From positions 1 to 64,000 of the forward strand of contig CAIVMQ010000031.1 of the NCBI GenBank assembly GCA_903907075.1: a stretch of 64,000 nucleotides of DNA. The letters are read 5' to 3'. A program made the position numbers and the translations under genes. Shown here one piece after another: positions 38,701-50,802 of the stretch. Position 1 is the first letter of the stretch, and each line of letters opens with the position of its first letter. Below the pieces are notes generated by a model. That model was given only the letters and a program-made list of their open reading frames with translations. It had not been told where the DNA came from and did no database searches. Source of the stretch: an uncultured Bacteroidia bacterium (lineage in GTDB: Bacteria > Bacteroidota > Bacteroidia > Bacteroidales > Prolixibacteraceae).

Positions 38701-39903
38701 CTATTTTGGGAGGCCATATTGTTCCATCACAAAATCAATGTCTTTATCTCCACGACCACTTAAATTGATTAAAATTGATTCTCTTGGATTCTTCTTTGCC
38801 AATTTAAGTGCATAAGCTACCGCATGAGCGCTTTCCAATGCTGGAATAATTCCTTCAAGGCGGCTCAGTTCATAAAAGGCATCTATGGTTTCTTCATCGG
38901 TGGCACTTTCATATGACACTCTTTTCCAGTCTTTTAACATGCTATGTTCTGGGCCTACTCCTGGATAGTCTAATCCACTGGCAACCGAATATACTGGGGC
39001 CGGCTCACCATTTTCATCCTGAAGTAAATAGCATTTAAAACCATGAATCATACCCGGTTTTCCAAGTGTCATGGTTGCTGCATGTTCTCCCAGATCAAAC
39101 GATCTTCCAGCTGGTTCGACACCAAAAAGTTTGCATTCCTGATCTTCCAAAAATGCTGAGAATAATCCCATTGCATTACTCCCCCCTCCAACGCATGCAA
39201 CTACATTATCAGGTAGTTCACCGGTCATATCAAAAAATTGCTCTTTTGCTTCTATTCCGACAATACGTTGAAAATCGCGTACCATCATTGGAAATGGATG
39301 TGGACCGACAACAGATCCAATACAGTAAATGCTATTGTCAGAATCCTGCATATATGCTCCGAAAGCGGAGTCAACAGCCTCTTTTAACGTTTTTAATCCG
39401 TGAGAAACCGGAACGACTTTGGCCCCAAGGATTTGCATTCTTACTACATTTGGATGCTCTTTATGCATATCCACTTCACCCATGTGGATTTCACATTCTA
39501 GCCCAAAGTAAGCGGCGGCTGTAGCCAAGGCAACCCCATGCTGACCTGCTCCTGTCTCCGCAATTAGTTTTTTCTTACCCAGGTATTTTGCTAATAAAGC
39601 TTCTCCCATACAATGGTTTAGCTTATGGGCACCGGTATGATTAAGATCCTCACGTTTTAAATAAATTCTTCCTCCGTATTTTGCCGATAATCGATTACAG
39701 AAATAAACTGGTGTTGGTCTACCTTGGTAATGTTTGCGAATACTGCGTAATTCAGATATAAAATGGTGCGATTTACTGATTGAATAATAGGCATCAGTTA
39801 TAGTTTCCATCTCTTTCTGGAGATTTGGTGGGATAAAACTTCCGCCATACGCTTCAAAAAATCCTTCAGGATTTGGGTAGTTTTTAAAGTAGTTTGTTGT
39901 CAT
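38701..39903 (-). CDS. trpB: Tryptophan synthase beta chain, orphan copy
   Basis: 400-residue PLP enzyme that condenses indole with serine to form tryptophan. The PLP Lys is K94 in HTGAHKLNH, the catalytic Glu is E116 in AETGAGQHG, and the phosphate-binding loop GGGSNA is near residue 235. SGRGDKD is present at the C-terminus. Overall it matches the TrpB1 group. No trpA or other trp gene is adjacent on either side, which is unusual for TrpB1. It may therefore work with a distant TrpA, or salvage indole. I saw no leader peptide or attenuator in the 427-bp region upstream. Confidence 0.94.
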   Translation of the reverse strand: MTTNYFKNYPNPEGFFEAYGGSFIPPNLQKEMETITDAYYSISKSHHFISELRSIRKHYQGRPTPVYFCNRLSAKYGGRIYLKREDLNHTGAHKLNHCMGEALLAKYLGKKKLIAETGAGQHGVALATAAAYFGLECEIHMGEVDMHKEHPNVVRMQILGAKVVPVSHGLKTLKEAVDSAFGAYMQDSDNSIYCIGSVVGPHPFPMMVRDFQRIVGIEAKEQFFDMTGELPDNVVACVGGGSNAMGLFSAFLEDQECKLFGVEPAGRSFDLGEHAATMTLGKPGMIHGFKCYLLQDENGEPAPVYSVASGLDYPGVGPEHSMLKDWKRVSYESATDEETIDAFYELSRLEGIIPALESAHAVAYALKLAKKNPRESILINLSGRGDKDIDFVMEQYGLPK

Positions 39904-40330
39904 TTTTAGTTTGATTAAGTTGTTTCTATTTAAAATAAATGGTGAGTTGTATTGGGTTAAAATTCCATATAAGTCGGAATAACCTTTCCATTGATTTCAA
40001 AATTAAAATTTACTCCTACATAAAAGGTATTTTTATCTAATAAAAATACTGATTTATAGTTGTTTAGATTAATTCTAAATGGGAATATAATTGAATTGGC
40101 AAAATCAGGCATTTATTACGTAAATAGCATTTCTTTCAAGTTAGTATTGGGTTTTAATATTTATATTTGGTGCATGAATTATTGCTTTTTTGTTCCCGCT
40201 ATAAAAATCTCAGGTTTATCTATCTGAGATTTGATTTTTTAAAGGCTATTTTATATTTCCAAATACTATTTCATGTCAACTTAGCGTTGGAAAATATGTT
40301 TTAATTCCAATAAATAATGAATAAATTACA
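39904..40330. other. Divergent intergenic region between trpB and the ABC exporter
   Basis: These 427 bp hold no supported ORF. A TATATTTG box at 40162-40169 on the plus strand fits a -7 element for the ABC exporter gene, with a leader of about 155 nt, but its -33 partner is unclear. No trp attenuator or T-box-like structure was recognised on the trpB side. Confidence 0.4.
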
Positions 40331-42100
40331 ATGGTAGAAGTTGAAAAAAAGAAAATAACCAAAGCAGGTCTGGTAAACGCCTTTAAGCTTTACCATTATA
40401 TTAAACCGTTTCAAAAAGAGTATTTTATAGGTATCCTGTTTCTTTTTGGTTCCAGTCTTGGGAATTTAGCCTTCCCTAAATTATTGGGTGAAATGGTTAA
40501 TTCAGCAACTTCAGTTACCCCTGATAAAATGAATAATGTGGCACTCTTACTTGGATTAGTCCTTGTTCTAAATGCTGTATTTTCATATTTTCGGGTTGTG
40601 CTATTTAATAACGTCACTGAAAAAGCTTTGGCTTATCTGCGTCGAGACACCTATAACCATTTAATTCGATTACCACTTAAGTTTTTTGAACAGCATCGGG
40701 TTGGGGAACTGAACAGCCGAATCTCTGCTGATATTACGTTGCTTCAAGAGACTATGACAACTACCTTAGCTGAGTTGATAAGGCAAATTATTATCATTAT
40801 TGGCGGGATAACATTTTTAGCCATTACCTCTATTAAGTTAACGCTATTTATGTTAGTGATTCTCCCTCCCACAATGGTCTTTGCACGTATGTTTGGTCGT
40901 TATATCCGTAAGATTTCTAAGGAGGTGCAAGGTGAAGTAGCAAAATCAAATACTGTTGTTGAAGAGACATTGCAAGGAATTCAAAGTGTAAAAGCTTACA
41001 CCAATGAATTCTTTGAGATGGCAAGATATCGTACACGTACTCAGGTTATTGCAGAGATGGGGATGCGAAGCGGCAAGTATAGAGGTGCTTTTGCATCTTT
41101 TATTATACTTGGTTTATTTGGCGCATTAGCAGCTGTGATATGGAAAGGATCTGCGATGCTAGCGAAAGGTGAGCTTGTCCCGGGTGATCTTTTCTCATTT
41201 GTGATCTATTCCGCTTTTGTTGGTGGTACGATTGGAGGGTTAGCCAGCGTTTTTACAAGTATTCAAAAATTTATCGGAGCAACAGAGGAGCTTTTCTCTT
41301 TGTTTAATGAGGAGGAGGAGAAGCTAATTGAAATAATTAAATTGGATCCTGATCAGGAATTACATGGGCAAATTACATTTAGTGGATTGTCATTCGCCTA
41401 TCCAATGCGTGCTGATGAGATGGTATTACGGGATATCGATATTAACATATCCTCGAATCAACTAATTGCCCTTGTGGGACCTAGTGGAGCTGGAAAATCA
41501 ACGATTGCCTCATTATTGTTAAGTCTTCATAATCCTACGAAAGGTACTATTCTTTTTGATGGTAGGGAGAGTAACCATTTTTCTGTCTCGGCTATTCGTA
41601 ACCAGATTGCCTTAGTACCTCAGGATATTTTTCTTTTTGGCGGGTCAATACGTGAAAACATAGCTTATGGTAAGCCTAATGCGTCTGAAGAGGAGATTTA
41701 TGATGCGGCTTTAAAAGCTAATGCAATGGAGTTTATCGAGCGGTTCCCGGGTCGTTTAGATACCATTGTTGGTGAGAGGGGTACTCAGCTTTCGGGTGGT
41801 CAACGTCAGCGTATTGCGATTGCGAGGGCGGTATTAAAGAACCCGAAGATTTTAATTCTCGACGAAGCAACATCCTCGTTAGATTCTGAATCTGAAAGGT
41901 TAGTTCAGGATGCTCTTGAGAAATTGATGAGCGGACGTACTTCAATTGTTATTGCCCATCGACTATCTACGATACGAAATGCTGATCAGATTCTTGTTAT
42001 GGATAAGGGGCGAATTGCAGAAAAAGGGACTCATGAGCAGCTTATGCAATTAAAGGAAGGAATTTATAAAAATCTTAGTGAGCTACAGTATAATGGTTAA
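40331..42100 (+). CDS. ABC exporter, MsbA-like transmembrane/ATPase fusion
   Basis: 589-residue half-transporter with a six-helix type I exporter domain (residues 25-310) and a nucleotide-binding domain. Walker A GPSGAGKST is at 383-391, the signature LSGGQRQR follows, and Walker B runs into ILDEATSSLDSES. The H-loop is in IAHRLSTIRNAD. Homodimers of such proteins flip lipids, lipid A precursors or drugs. The sequence resembles eukaryotic-type ABCB half-transporters and MsbA equally, so the substrate is open. It is monocistronic, ending at a perfect palindromic terminator shared with the ATP synthase operon. Confidence 0.92.
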   Translation: MVEVEKKKITKAGLVNAFKLYHYIKPFQKEYFIGILFLFGSSLGNLAFPKLLGEMVNSATSVTPDKMNNVALLLGLVLVLNAVFSYFRVVLFNNVTEKALAYLRRDTYNHLIRLPLKFFEQHRVGELNSRISADITLLQETMTTTLAELIRQIIIIIGGITFLAITSIKLTLFMLVILPPTMVFARMFGRYIRKISKEVQGEVAKSNTVVEETLQGIQSVKAYTNEFFEMARYRTRTQVIAEMGMRSGKYRGAFASFIILGLFGALAAVIWKGSAMLAKGELVPGDLFSFVIYSAFVGGTIGGLASVFTSIQKFIGATEELFSLFNEEEEKLIEIIKLDPDQELHGQITFSGLSFAYPMRADEMVLRDIDINISSNQLIALVGPSGAGKSTIASLLLSLHNPTKGTILFDGRESNHFSVSAIRNQIALVPQDIFLFGGSIRENIAYGKPNASEEEIYDAALKANAMEFIERFPGRLDTIVGERGTQLSGGQRQRIAIARAVLKNPKILILDEATSSLDSESERLVQDALEKLMSGRTSIVIAHRLSTIRNADQILVMDKGRIAEKGTHEQLMQLKEGIYKNLSELQYNG

Positions 42101-42124
42101 TATTTACGTTGATGATATAAAACA

Positions 42125-42154
42125 AAAATGGGATAGTTTAAACTATCCCATTTT
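42125..42154. terminator. Bidirectional terminator between the ABC exporter and atpC
   Basis: A perfect 30-bp palindrome (15-bp arms, AAAATGGGATAGTTT and its complement) sits between the convergent ABC exporter and ATP synthase operon, 24 bp and 21 bp from the two stop codons. A- and T-tracts flank the G+C part on each side, so it can work in both directions. Confidence 0.9.
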
Positions 42155-42175
42155 CGTTTTATGTATTTTTTAAAA

Positions 42176-42415
42176 TTATTTAACAAGAACTCGAACTTCA
42201 TTATTTGAAACTTCCACAAGACCACCCATAACCTCAAAATAGGAAACCACACTGTTGGCTGCCTTAACCTTAATCTTCCCTTGTGTTAAAGTCGAAATAA
42301 TTGGGACGTGATTTTTCATTATTTCAAACGATCCCGAGACTCCCGGCAACTGAATAATTGCAATATCTCCAGCAAAGAGTAATTTTTCGGGAGTAATAAT
42401 TTCAAGGTACATCAT
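42176..42415 (-). CDS. atpC: F1Fo ATP synthase epsilon subunit, short form
   Basis: 79-residue epsilon subunit of the F1 central stalk. It contains only the N-terminal beta-sandwich (MMYLEIITPEKLLFAGDI to the C-terminal VRVLVK) and lacks the C-terminal two-helix domain that inhibits ATP hydrolysis in E. coli. It is the last gene of the operon, 11 bp after atpD. The stop is genuine, with the terminator just beyond, so the shortness is not a frameshift artefact. Short epsilon subunits occur in other Bacteroidota. Confidence 0.93.
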   Translation of the reverse strand: MMYLEIITPEKLLFAGDIAIIQLPGVSGSFEIMKNHVPIISTLTQGKIKVKAANSVVSYFEVMGGLVEVSNNEVRVLVK

Positions 42416-42426
42416 AAGTCGATTAG

Positions 42427-43953
<1,527 letters not shown>

Positions 43954-44011
43954 TTATTTTATAGAATTTTGTAATTTCTCTAATTTCCTTTAGGGCTATT
44001 TCCCTTAAAGG

Positions 44012-44905
44012 TTAATTTTTCATTGCATTGGCACCACTAACAATTTCCAGAATTTCATTGGTAATGGAAGCTTGACGGGCCTTATTATAATTAAGTTTCA
44101 AATCTTTAATTAAATCAAAAGCGTTATCAGTTGCCTTATGCATGGCGGTCATTCGAGCACCATGCTCAGCGGCTACAGAATCAAGTACGGCTTTAAAAAA
44201 TTGTATTTTCAGCGATTGTGGAATAACATCAGAGACAATTTCTTGCATCGTAGGCTCAAAAATATAGGCTAATCGATATCCTTTTTTCTTTGGTAATCCT
44301 TCGTTACTACTTACTAAAGCGACGGGTAAAAATTGCTCGTTGGTTAGATTTTGAACTGCTGCATTTTTAAATTGATTGTAAACGAGCTCCACATGGTCAT
44401 AATCTCCATTTACATAGTGATCCATAATCGACTGAGCAATATTGCTAACATGTTCATAGTTCATTTGATCATAAAAATCGAGGTGCTCTTTTGTAATTTT
44501 AATCCCTTTTGATTTTAAACCGTCAACAGCTTTTTTCCCGATGGCAATAACATCGACCTTATTTTTTTTGGCTTGTTCAATAAATGAGGTGGTTAATAAC
44601 TCAGCCGTTCGTTTAACTACATTCGAATTAAATCCACCACATAATCCTCTATTTGAAGTTATTGCGACAATTAATATTTTGTCTTTTATTTTACGGTCTG
44701 CATATTTATTGACAACATCAGAACTTAAATTATTACAGACATTAGAGAGTATTTCATTCAGCTTTTCAGCATAAGGGCGCAATTTAAGAATAGCATCTTG
44801 TGCTTTCCTCAATTTAGCAGCTGAGACCATTTTCATGGCACTCGTAACCTGTTGGGTCGACTTCACTGAAGCTATTCTTGTCCTTATATCTTTTAAATTC
44901 GCCAT
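44012..44905 (-). CDS. atpG: F1Fo ATP synthase gamma subunit
   Basis: 297-residue central rotor shaft. The N-terminal helix MANLKDIRTRIASVKSTQQ and the C-terminal helix ending in NEILEIVSGANAM are the two long coiled-coil strands that enter the alpha3beta3 ring. TSNRGLCGGFN is the conserved family core. It lies 40 bp after atpA and 64 bp before atpD. No insert for light or redox regulation is present. Confidence 0.97.
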   Translation of the reverse strand: MANLKDIRTRIASVKSTQQVTSAMKMVSAAKLRKAQDAILKLRPYAEKLNEILSNVCNNLSSDVVNKYADRKIKDKILIVAITSNRGLCGGFNSNVVKRTAELLTTSFIEQAKKNKVDVIAIGKKAVDGLKSKGIKITKEHLDFYDQMNYEHVSNIAQSIMDHYVNGDYDHVELVYNQFKNAAVQNLTNEQFLPVALVSSNEGLPKKKGYRLAYIFEPTMQEIVSDVIPQSLKIQFFKAVLDSVAAEHGARMTAMHKATDNAFDLIKDLKLNYNKARQASITNEILEIVSGANAMKN

Positions 44906-44945
44906 TAGGTCAAATTAGTAGTCTCTTTTTTTATTATACCGAATT

Positions 44946-46526
44946 CTAAACTAAATATTTTGCTGAAACTTCATGAGCAACTTTTTCTAGTACATCTGTT
45001 TCAGCAGCTGAAATATTTCCTTTTGCTAGTGATTCGAGTGTATCTTTATGTTGCGCCTCCAGAATTTCCATATATTCAATTTCAAAATCCTGAACTAGGT
45101 GTTTAGGCACCGAAGATAATAAGCCTTGTGTTCCGCAATAAAGGATGGCAATCTGATTTTCAACCCTTACTGGAGAGAATTGTTTTTGTTTTAATATCTC
45201 AAGATTGCGGGATCCCTTTTCGAGTACTGCTTTGGTCGCCGGATCAAGATCTGAACTGAACTTTGAAAATGCCTCAAGTTCCCGGAATTCAGCTTGCGCA
45301 ATTTTTAAAGTACCTGCTACTTTTTTCATTGCCTTTATCTGAGCGTTTCCACCCACACGAGATACTGAAATACCGACATTGATAGCTGGTCTAATCCCCG
45401 AATTAAATAGATTTGATTCAAGGAATATCTGACCATCTGTAATTGAAATTACATTTGTTGGAATGTAGGCAGAGACATCACCATCCTGAGTTTCAATTAT
45501 TGGGAGTGCGGTTAATGAGCCGCCACCTTTAAGAAGATGTCTGATTGAATCAGGCACATCATTCATGTTTTTGGCGACTGTTATGCTGTCATTTATTTTG
45601 GCTGCCCGTTCAAGTAAACGTGAATGCAGGTAAAATACATCACCCGGATAGGCTTCACGTCCTGGTGGACGGCGTAATAGTAAAGATACTTCACGATAAG
45701 CTACTGCTTGTTTTGATAAATCATCATATACAATTAAGGCAGAACGACCGGTATCTCTGAAGAATTCTCCGATTGCTGCCCCTGCAAAAGGTGCATAGAA
45801 CTGCAAAGCTGCTGGATCAGAAGACGTAGACATCACAATTACGGTATACGGCATTGCCCCATGCTCTTCAAGTGTTTTTGCAATATTTGCTACAGTAGAT
45901 CCTTTTTGACCAATGGCAACATAGATACAATAAACGGGTTCTCCTTTATCGAAAAACTCTTTTTGATTTATTATGGTGTCAATTGCAATTGCTGTTTTTC
46001 CTGTTTGGCGGTCACCAATAATTAGTTCACGCTGGCCACGTCCAATTGGAATCATCGCATCGATTGCCTTAATGCCGGTTTGTAACGGTTCTTTTACCGG
46101 TTGACGATAGATAACACCAGGTGCTTTTCGTTCGAGAGGGAGTTCAAAGAGTTCTCCAATTATTGGTCCACGTCCGTCAAGTGGTTTTCCAAGGGTATTG
46201 ATAACCCTTCCTAGCAACCCCTCACCGACGTTAATAGATGCAATCTTATTGGTTCTTTTAACGGTATCACCTTCTTTGATCTGTTCTGAAGATCCTAATA
46301 ATACACAACCTACATTATCTTCCTCGAGATTTAATACGATACCCATTACTCCGGAGCTGAATTCAACCATTTCATTTGACTGAATATTAGATAGTCCATA
46401 CACGCGGGCAATACCATCACCTACTTGCAATACAGTTCCAATTTCGGCATATTCAGCTTCGCTTTTGAAACCATCCAATTGCTTTTTCAGGATTTCGGAA
46501 ACTTCAGCGGGTTTTATTCCAGCCAT
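44946..46526 (-). CDS. atpA: F1Fo ATP synthase alpha subunit
   Basis: 526-residue non-catalytic nucleotide-binding subunit of F1. Walker A GDRQTGKT is at 171-178, and the Arg finger lies in [10 protein letters not shown] near residue 380. The N-terminal region that binds the delta subunit and the C-terminal helical domain are both complete. It lies 35 bp after atpH and 40 bp before atpG. Confidence 0.98.
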   Translation of the reverse strand: MAGIKPAEVSEILKKQLDGFKSEAEYAEIGTVLQVGDGIARVYGLSNIQSNEMVEFSSGVMGIVLNLEEDNVGCVLLGSSEQIKEGDTVKRTNKIASINVGEGLLGRVINTLGKPLDGRGPIIGELFELPLERKAPGVIYRQPVKEPLQTGIKAIDAMIPIGRGQRELIIGDRQTGKTAIAIDTIINQKEFFDKGEPVYCIYVAIGQKGSTVANIAKTLEEHGAMPYTVIVMSTSSDPAALQFYAPFAGAAIGEFFRDTGRSALIVYDDLSKQAVAYREVSLLLRRPPGREAYPGDVFYLHSRLLERAAKINDSITVAKNMNDVPDSIRHLLKGGGSLTALPIIETQDGDVSAYIPTNVISITDGQIFLESNLFNSGIRPAINVGISVSRVGGNAQIKAMKKVAGTLKIAQAEFRELEAFSKFSSDLDPATKAVLEKGSRNLEILKQKQFSPVRVENQIAILYCGTQGLLSSVPKHLVQDFEIEYMEILEAQHKDTLESLAKGNISAAETDVLEKVAHEVSAKYLV

Positions 46527-46561
46527 AATATCTACATTTAATTATATTGTTCAAAAAATAT

Positions 46562-47107
46562 TTATTTTGGACTCTCAAGAAGTGCTCTTTTAATCTTTTT
46601 TAATTTAGTTACCACGCTGGCATCTAATTGATGATCTTCAACTTGCAGTACAAATCCACCTATAAGCGTTGTGTTTATTGTGCATGTTAAATCCACCTCT
46701 GAATTAAAATTCTTCCGAATGAACGCCTTAAACTGATCAACAGTTGATGAATCGATCTCTATAGCACTGATAAGGGTTGCTTTTTTATATCCTGTCTCTT
46801 TGCGATAAGATTCGAGAAAGATCCGGGTAATACTTTTAAGATAAGCTTCGCGTTTGTTTGTAAGTAAAAGCTTTAGAAAAGAATTACTTATTGGATTAAA
46901 ACGGTTAGCGAACACCTCTTTGAAAAACGTTTCCTTTTCGTGGGTACTAATAACAGGGCTAACAAGAATGTAATTAAAACGTGGGTAGATTTCCAAAAAA
47001 TGGTTAATCAACTCCATATCTTTATGAACTGATTCAGTCAGTTTTTTTTCCTTTGCTAAGCTTAATAGCGCTTTCGCGTATCGACCAGCGATTTTACCCT
47101 CGTCCAT
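46562..47107 (-). CDS. atpH: F1Fo ATP synthase delta subunit
   Basis: 181-residue peripheral-stalk subunit (OSCP homologue) that ties the b subunits to the top of F1. The N-terminal helical domain starts with GRYAKALLSLA, and the C-terminal segment LIGGFVLQVEDHQLDASV is the usual family signature. It lies 10 bp after atpF. Confidence 0.96.
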   Translation of the reverse strand: MDEGKIAGRYAKALLSLAKEKKLTESVHKDMELINHFLEIYPRFNYILVSPVISTHEKETFFKEVFANRFNPISNSFLKLLLTNKREAYLKSITRIFLESYRKETGYKKATLISAIEIDSSTVDQFKAFIRKNFNSEVDLTCTINTTLIGGFVLQVEDHQLDASVVTKLKKIKRALLESPK

Positions 47108-47117
47108 TTAAACTCTT

Positions 47118-47612
47118 TTAATTAAGATTGATCTGATCAATGTAATTTTGGATCAGTTCTTTTTGACGACTATCTTCGGTTAGTTTTTCTTTTAATATTA
47201 TTCCAGCTATATCAACAGAGAAATTTGCAATCAGGATTTTGATCTCACTGATTGCTGCTAACCGTTCTCTTTCAACAGCCATCTTGGCATGCTCCATCAC
47301 TTTATTGGCTTCAACTGAAGCTTCATGACGGGCCTCTTGAATAATAGAGGCTTTTAATTCGCGGGCCTCTTTAACGATATTTTCGCGTTCGAGAATTGCT
47401 TCTTTAAGAATTCGTTCGTTCCCTGACTGTAATTTTAACATCTCTTCTTTTGCGTTCTCGGCAGACTGCAAAGCATCCTCAATAGATTTCTCTCGTTCTG
47501 AAAGGGCATTTAATATTGGTCCCCAAGCAAACCGCTTAAGGACATACAATAAGAGTGAAAAGGACAGGAGCATCCAAAAGAACAGTCCAAATTCCGGCAT
47601 TACTAATCCCAT
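47118..47612 (-). CDS. atpF: F1Fo ATP synthase b subunit
   Basis: 164-residue peripheral-stalk subunit with one N-terminal membrane helix (residues 8-27) and a long charged coiled coil rich in Glu, Lys and Ala. The start MGLVMPEFGLFFW resembles other b subunits; an internal ATG four residues later is an alternative. Only one b gene is present, so the stalk is a homodimer. It lies 75 bp after atpE and 10 bp before atpH. Confidence 0.96.
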   Translation of the reverse strand: MGLVMPEFGLFFWMLLSFSLLLYVLKRFAWGPILNALSEREKSIEDALQSAENAKEEMLKLQSGNERILKEAILERENIVKEARELKASIIQEARHEASVEANKVMEHAKMAVERERLAAISEIKILIANFSVDIAGIILKEKLTEDSRQKELIQNYIDQINLN

Positions 47613-47687
47613 AATGATTTTTTTTTGTTGGTCAACGAATCAGGATTTTAGTTGACTGATTAAACTTCTAACCAATCAATAGCGAAA

Positions 47688-47957
<270 letters not shown>

Positions 47958-48004
47958 TTAAATAATTAAATTGTTTTATAAATTGGTTTAAATTTTGCTA
48001 TTCT

Positions 48005-49096
48005 TTAATCATGACTCGGATGCCTTTCAAGTGCAAGTCCAATATAGAGTGCAGATAATAAAGTAAATACATAGGCCTGAATAAATGCTACCAGCAGTTC
48101 AAGGAGTCCCATAAAGACTGTGAAAGCTATCGATAATACCGATATGCCGTAACCTGCGAATATACTTTTCTCTGCAAAAATAAAAATCAAACTGTAAAAT
48201 CCCAAGGCAACAATATGTCCCGCGGTCATATTTGCGAACAAACGAATTGTAAGAACAAAAGGTTTAATAAATACGCCCATAATTTCCACAATAGGCATTA
48301 AAGGAAAAGGGAACTTAAGCCATAATGGGATTCCTGGTGCATTAATCAAATGAACCCAATAGTCACGTGATCCACTAAAGCTTGTTAAGGCAAAAGTAAA
48401 TAGAGCCAATACAAGGGTTACTGAAATGTCGCCCGTAAGATTAGCTCCACCTGGAAAAAATGGGAAAAGCCCCATTAGATTATTAATAAAGATAAAAAAG
48501 AAACTTGTTAGGAGATAAGGTAAATATTTTTGATATTTTTCTTTCCCTATAGATGGTTTGGCGATGTCGTCACAGATGAAAACTACAATTGGTTCAATCC
48601 AGCTCTGTATTCCTTTAGGTGCTCTTGCAAAATTCTCTGTGTATCTTTTTGCTACAGCTAAGAAGATAAAAAGAAGTAAAATAATACTGATAAACAGAGA
48701 AGTAACATTTTTAGTAATTGAGAAATCCCATGGTCGTACCTCTGTTCCATCTTCCATTGTCTCAACAATCTTTCGTTGAAACTCACCTTCGGAAGCTACA
48801 TGGAATCTAAGATATGATTCTTTTCCATGATGGAATTTGCTTGACATAAAGCAATGAAATCCGTTCGATTTACTGTAGAGGATTACCGGAAGCGGAATAG
48901 AGATATGTGAATGCCCAATTGTCGTAATATGCCATTCGTAGCTATCTTTAATGTGATCGAAAATAAGATCCCCGGTATTAAATTTCTTAGGTGCTAATGT
49001 ATCTGCTGTTGCATGTTCTTCATTTGCAACAACACATATTGGGGAAACTCCCCAAACAAAACTAAACAGGATTATTAATCTAATAATTTTTACCAT
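48005..49096 (-). CDS. atpB: F1Fo ATP synthase a subunit with secreted N-terminal domain
   Basis: 363 residues from the ATG at 49096; a GTG at 49114 would add six residues. The first 24 residues form a signal peptide (MVKIIRLIILF to CVVA). A periplasmic region of about 105 residues follows, including the His-rich KFHHGKES. The usual membrane part begins near residue 130. The essential Arg of the proton half-channels is R285 in LTIRLFANMTAGH. The extended N-terminus is characteristic of Bacteroidota a subunits and its function is not established. It lies 17 bp after the small membrane protein gene. Confidence 0.95.
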   Translation of the reverse strand: MVKIIRLIILFSFVWGVSPICVVANEEHATADTLAPKKFNTGDLIFDHIKDSYEWHITTIGHSHISIPLPVILYSKSNGFHCFMSSKFHHGKESYLRFHVASEGEFQRKIVETMEDGTEVRPWDFSITKNVTSLFISIILLLFIFLAVAKRYTENFARAPKGIQSWIEPIVVFICDDIAKPSIGKEKYQKYLPYLLTSFFFIFINNLMGLFPFFPGGANLTGDISVTLVLALFTFALTSFSGSRDYWVHLINAPGIPLWLKFPFPLMPIVEIMGVFIKPFVLTIRLFANMTAGHIVALGFYSLIFIFAEKSIFAGYGISVLSIAFTVFMGLLELLVAFIQAYVFTLLSALYIGLALERHPSHD

Positions 49097-49131
49097 TACT
49101 TTAAAATGTGCCACAAAAATAGGATAATTTG

Positions 49132-49608
49132 TTAGTCTTTCAAAGCCGTTTTCTGATTTTTTTTAATAAAATTTAGTACTTCAAATACTTCAAAAATGGT
49201 GTAAATAAGATACAGGGAGAAAAAATTCAATAAGAAAGAATAAACCTGGGAATGATCAAACCACAGATAAATAAGCATAAAAAATATGTAGATTAATAAT
49301 TTCATTGTAACCGAAGCCATAAATGCCGTTGTGAATTTTTGTGAGCTCTCCTCAGAGGCTTTAATAATCCAGAAATGGCCGATTGTAGTTACAGTTGCGA
49401 TCAGCAGCAGCTGATAAGGAAAGGCAACAAAGTAGAATTTAGCTAAAATTGTTGAGAATAATGATGCACAGGCAACTAAAATAAAAAGCGTCAATAGTCC
49501 CATCTTAAGAATGAATCTTTTGTAAATAACTGTAGACATAGCACTTAGTTTTTTGCTGGGTTTCAGATTCGAAAAGCTTTTATTTTGCATACTTTGTTTT
49601 ATGATCAT
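49132..49608 (-). CDS. ATP-synthase-operon membrane protein, AtpI-like position
   Basis: 158 residues with four hydrophobic segments and a basic N-terminus of about 28 residues. It lies 4 bp after the AtpZ/AtpI-type gene and 17 bp (or 35 bp, depending on the atpB start) before atpB. The position is that of an AtpI-like assembly or ion-supply protein, but I cannot recognise a firm sequence signature. An internal ATG 23 residues on would remove the hydrophilic N-terminus. Confidence 0.8.
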   Translation of the reverse strand: MIIKQSMQNKSFSNLKPSKKLSAMSTVIYKRFILKMGLLTLFILVACASLFSTILAKFYFVAFPYQLLLIATVTTIGHFWIIKASEESSQKFTTAFMASVTMKLLIYIFFMLIYLWFDHSQVYSFLLNFFSLYLIYTIFEVFEVLNFIKKNQKTALKD

Positions 49609-49612
49609 ATTT

Positions 49613-49834
49613 CTATTTTTTCAATAACGTGCGTAAAAGATGGACAATAGCTGCAATTGTCATTAATATGGTTAATGTAATTGTGAAAACAGGAACTTTT
49701 AGGTGAAGCCATTTATCCAATTGAATGCCTGCCAGGATTCCTGATAAAGCCATTGCTATCATTTGAAATAGAAGAGTTGAATATTTTGAATAGTCCTTCA
49801 GATAATCTCGTAATTCACTGCCCCCATTATTCAT
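49613..49834 (-). CDS. AtpZ/AtpI-family protein
   Basis: 73-residue protein with two hydrophobic helices and the glycine-containing pattern MIAMALSGILAGIQLDKWL of the AtpZ/AtpI group. Members help assemble the c ring or supply Mg2+/Ca2+. It is the first gene of the ATP synthase operon, 4 bp before the next small membrane protein. I could not find a fully convincing promoter; a TACCTTTA stretch on the minus strand near 49910 is a possible -7 box. Confidence 0.85.
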   Translation of the reverse strand: MNNGGSELRDYLKDYSKYSTLLFQMIAMALSGILAGIQLDKWLHLKVPVFTITLTILMTIAAIVHLLRTLLKK

Positions 49835-50027
49835 CTTAATTTTAATTTTTTTGGTCTAAACTTAGAACTGTCCTGACTCTCTTTGCTGTGATTCTAAAAT
49901 TCCGATAAAGGTATGATATTTATTTATGTGGTTTGATATAGTGTTAACTCATTGATAATTATAGTATAATAAATACACATTCTTAATAAATACATAATTT
50001 ATAAATGCTAGAATAAGTTTTAATAGT

Positions 50028-50717
50028 TTAAATCAAAATGGATCGTCGTTCTGCCAAGGTTAATGTAAGGTCGATGATCTCATCCTGATTTAGTCTTGAA
50101 CAGTTGAATTCTACATCATATGAAAAGGGTGGCTGATGTCTTTCTAGATACGCATCTCTAAAGTTGCCGCGTTGTTTATCGATTTGTAAAACTATTTTTT
50201 TTGCTTCCTCATGCGATATTTTACTCCGTTCCATTATGATTTGAATCTTCCATTCTAATGGTGCAAAGAGTCTTAGATGCAACGAGCGTGGAATACCGTG
50301 GGAGAGAACTTCGCTGCCACGACCAACAATTATTGCTCGACCTGTTATAGCTATGCCTCGTATAACCTCCTCGATCATTTTTTTTGCCTTTATATTGGTT
50401 ACGTAGTATTTATCCGTAAATGAATGGGCTATCTCATCAAGGAAATTTGGATCTACGCTATCGGCAATTTTTTTAACATCATCCTGATGTATATTTAATT
50501 CGTCAGATGCTAACTTAAGGATCTCTTTGTTTATCCATCTCCAGTTCATTTCCGGATTGTTGATCTTCTCATTAATCCGTTGGGTCAGCTTTTCGGCTAA
50601 TTGGCTTCCTGAACAACCGCATTCCCGCGAAATAGTGATTACAGGGCCAGGCTCAGCTAGTTTTCTGGTCGCATGCATGATGCGTTCATTCATGTACTTC
50701 AGTAGAAGATTATCCAT
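50028..50717 (-). CDS. Cytidylate-kinase-like family protein
   Basis: 229-residue P-loop protein of the cytidylate-kinase-like family, distinct from Cmk itself. The nucleotide-binding segment is ITISRECGCSGSQLAEKL, a degenerate P-loop with two Cys residues, and RAIIVGRGSEVLSHG and FAPLEWKIQIIMER follow as in related proteins. The phosphate acceptor is unknown; nucleotide kinase activity is a family-level guess. It stands alone between the ATP synthase operon and an aldo/keto reductase. Confidence 0.87.
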   Translation of the reverse strand: MDNLLLKYMNERIMHATRKLAEPGPVITISRECGCSGSQLAEKLTQRINEKINNPEMNWRWINKEILKLASDELNIHQDDVKKIADSVDPNFLDEIAHSFTDKYYVTNIKAKKMIEEVIRGIAITGRAIIVGRGSEVLSHGIPRSLHLRLFAPLEWKIQIIMERSKISHEEAKKIVLQIDKQRGNFRDAYLERHQPPFSYDVEFNCSRLNQDEIIDLTLTLAERRSILI

Positions 50718-50802
50718 GGCTGATAATATTTAGTATCTACTGCAAGTTACTAAAATACCCGCTTAAATATGGTCATTTATCCAAATAATTATGACAAATA
50801 TT

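Noticed and set aside
39066-39524. 152-codon plus-strand frame inside trpB
   Set aside because: It is antisense to the catalytic core of TrpB; the product shows no domain or start context.
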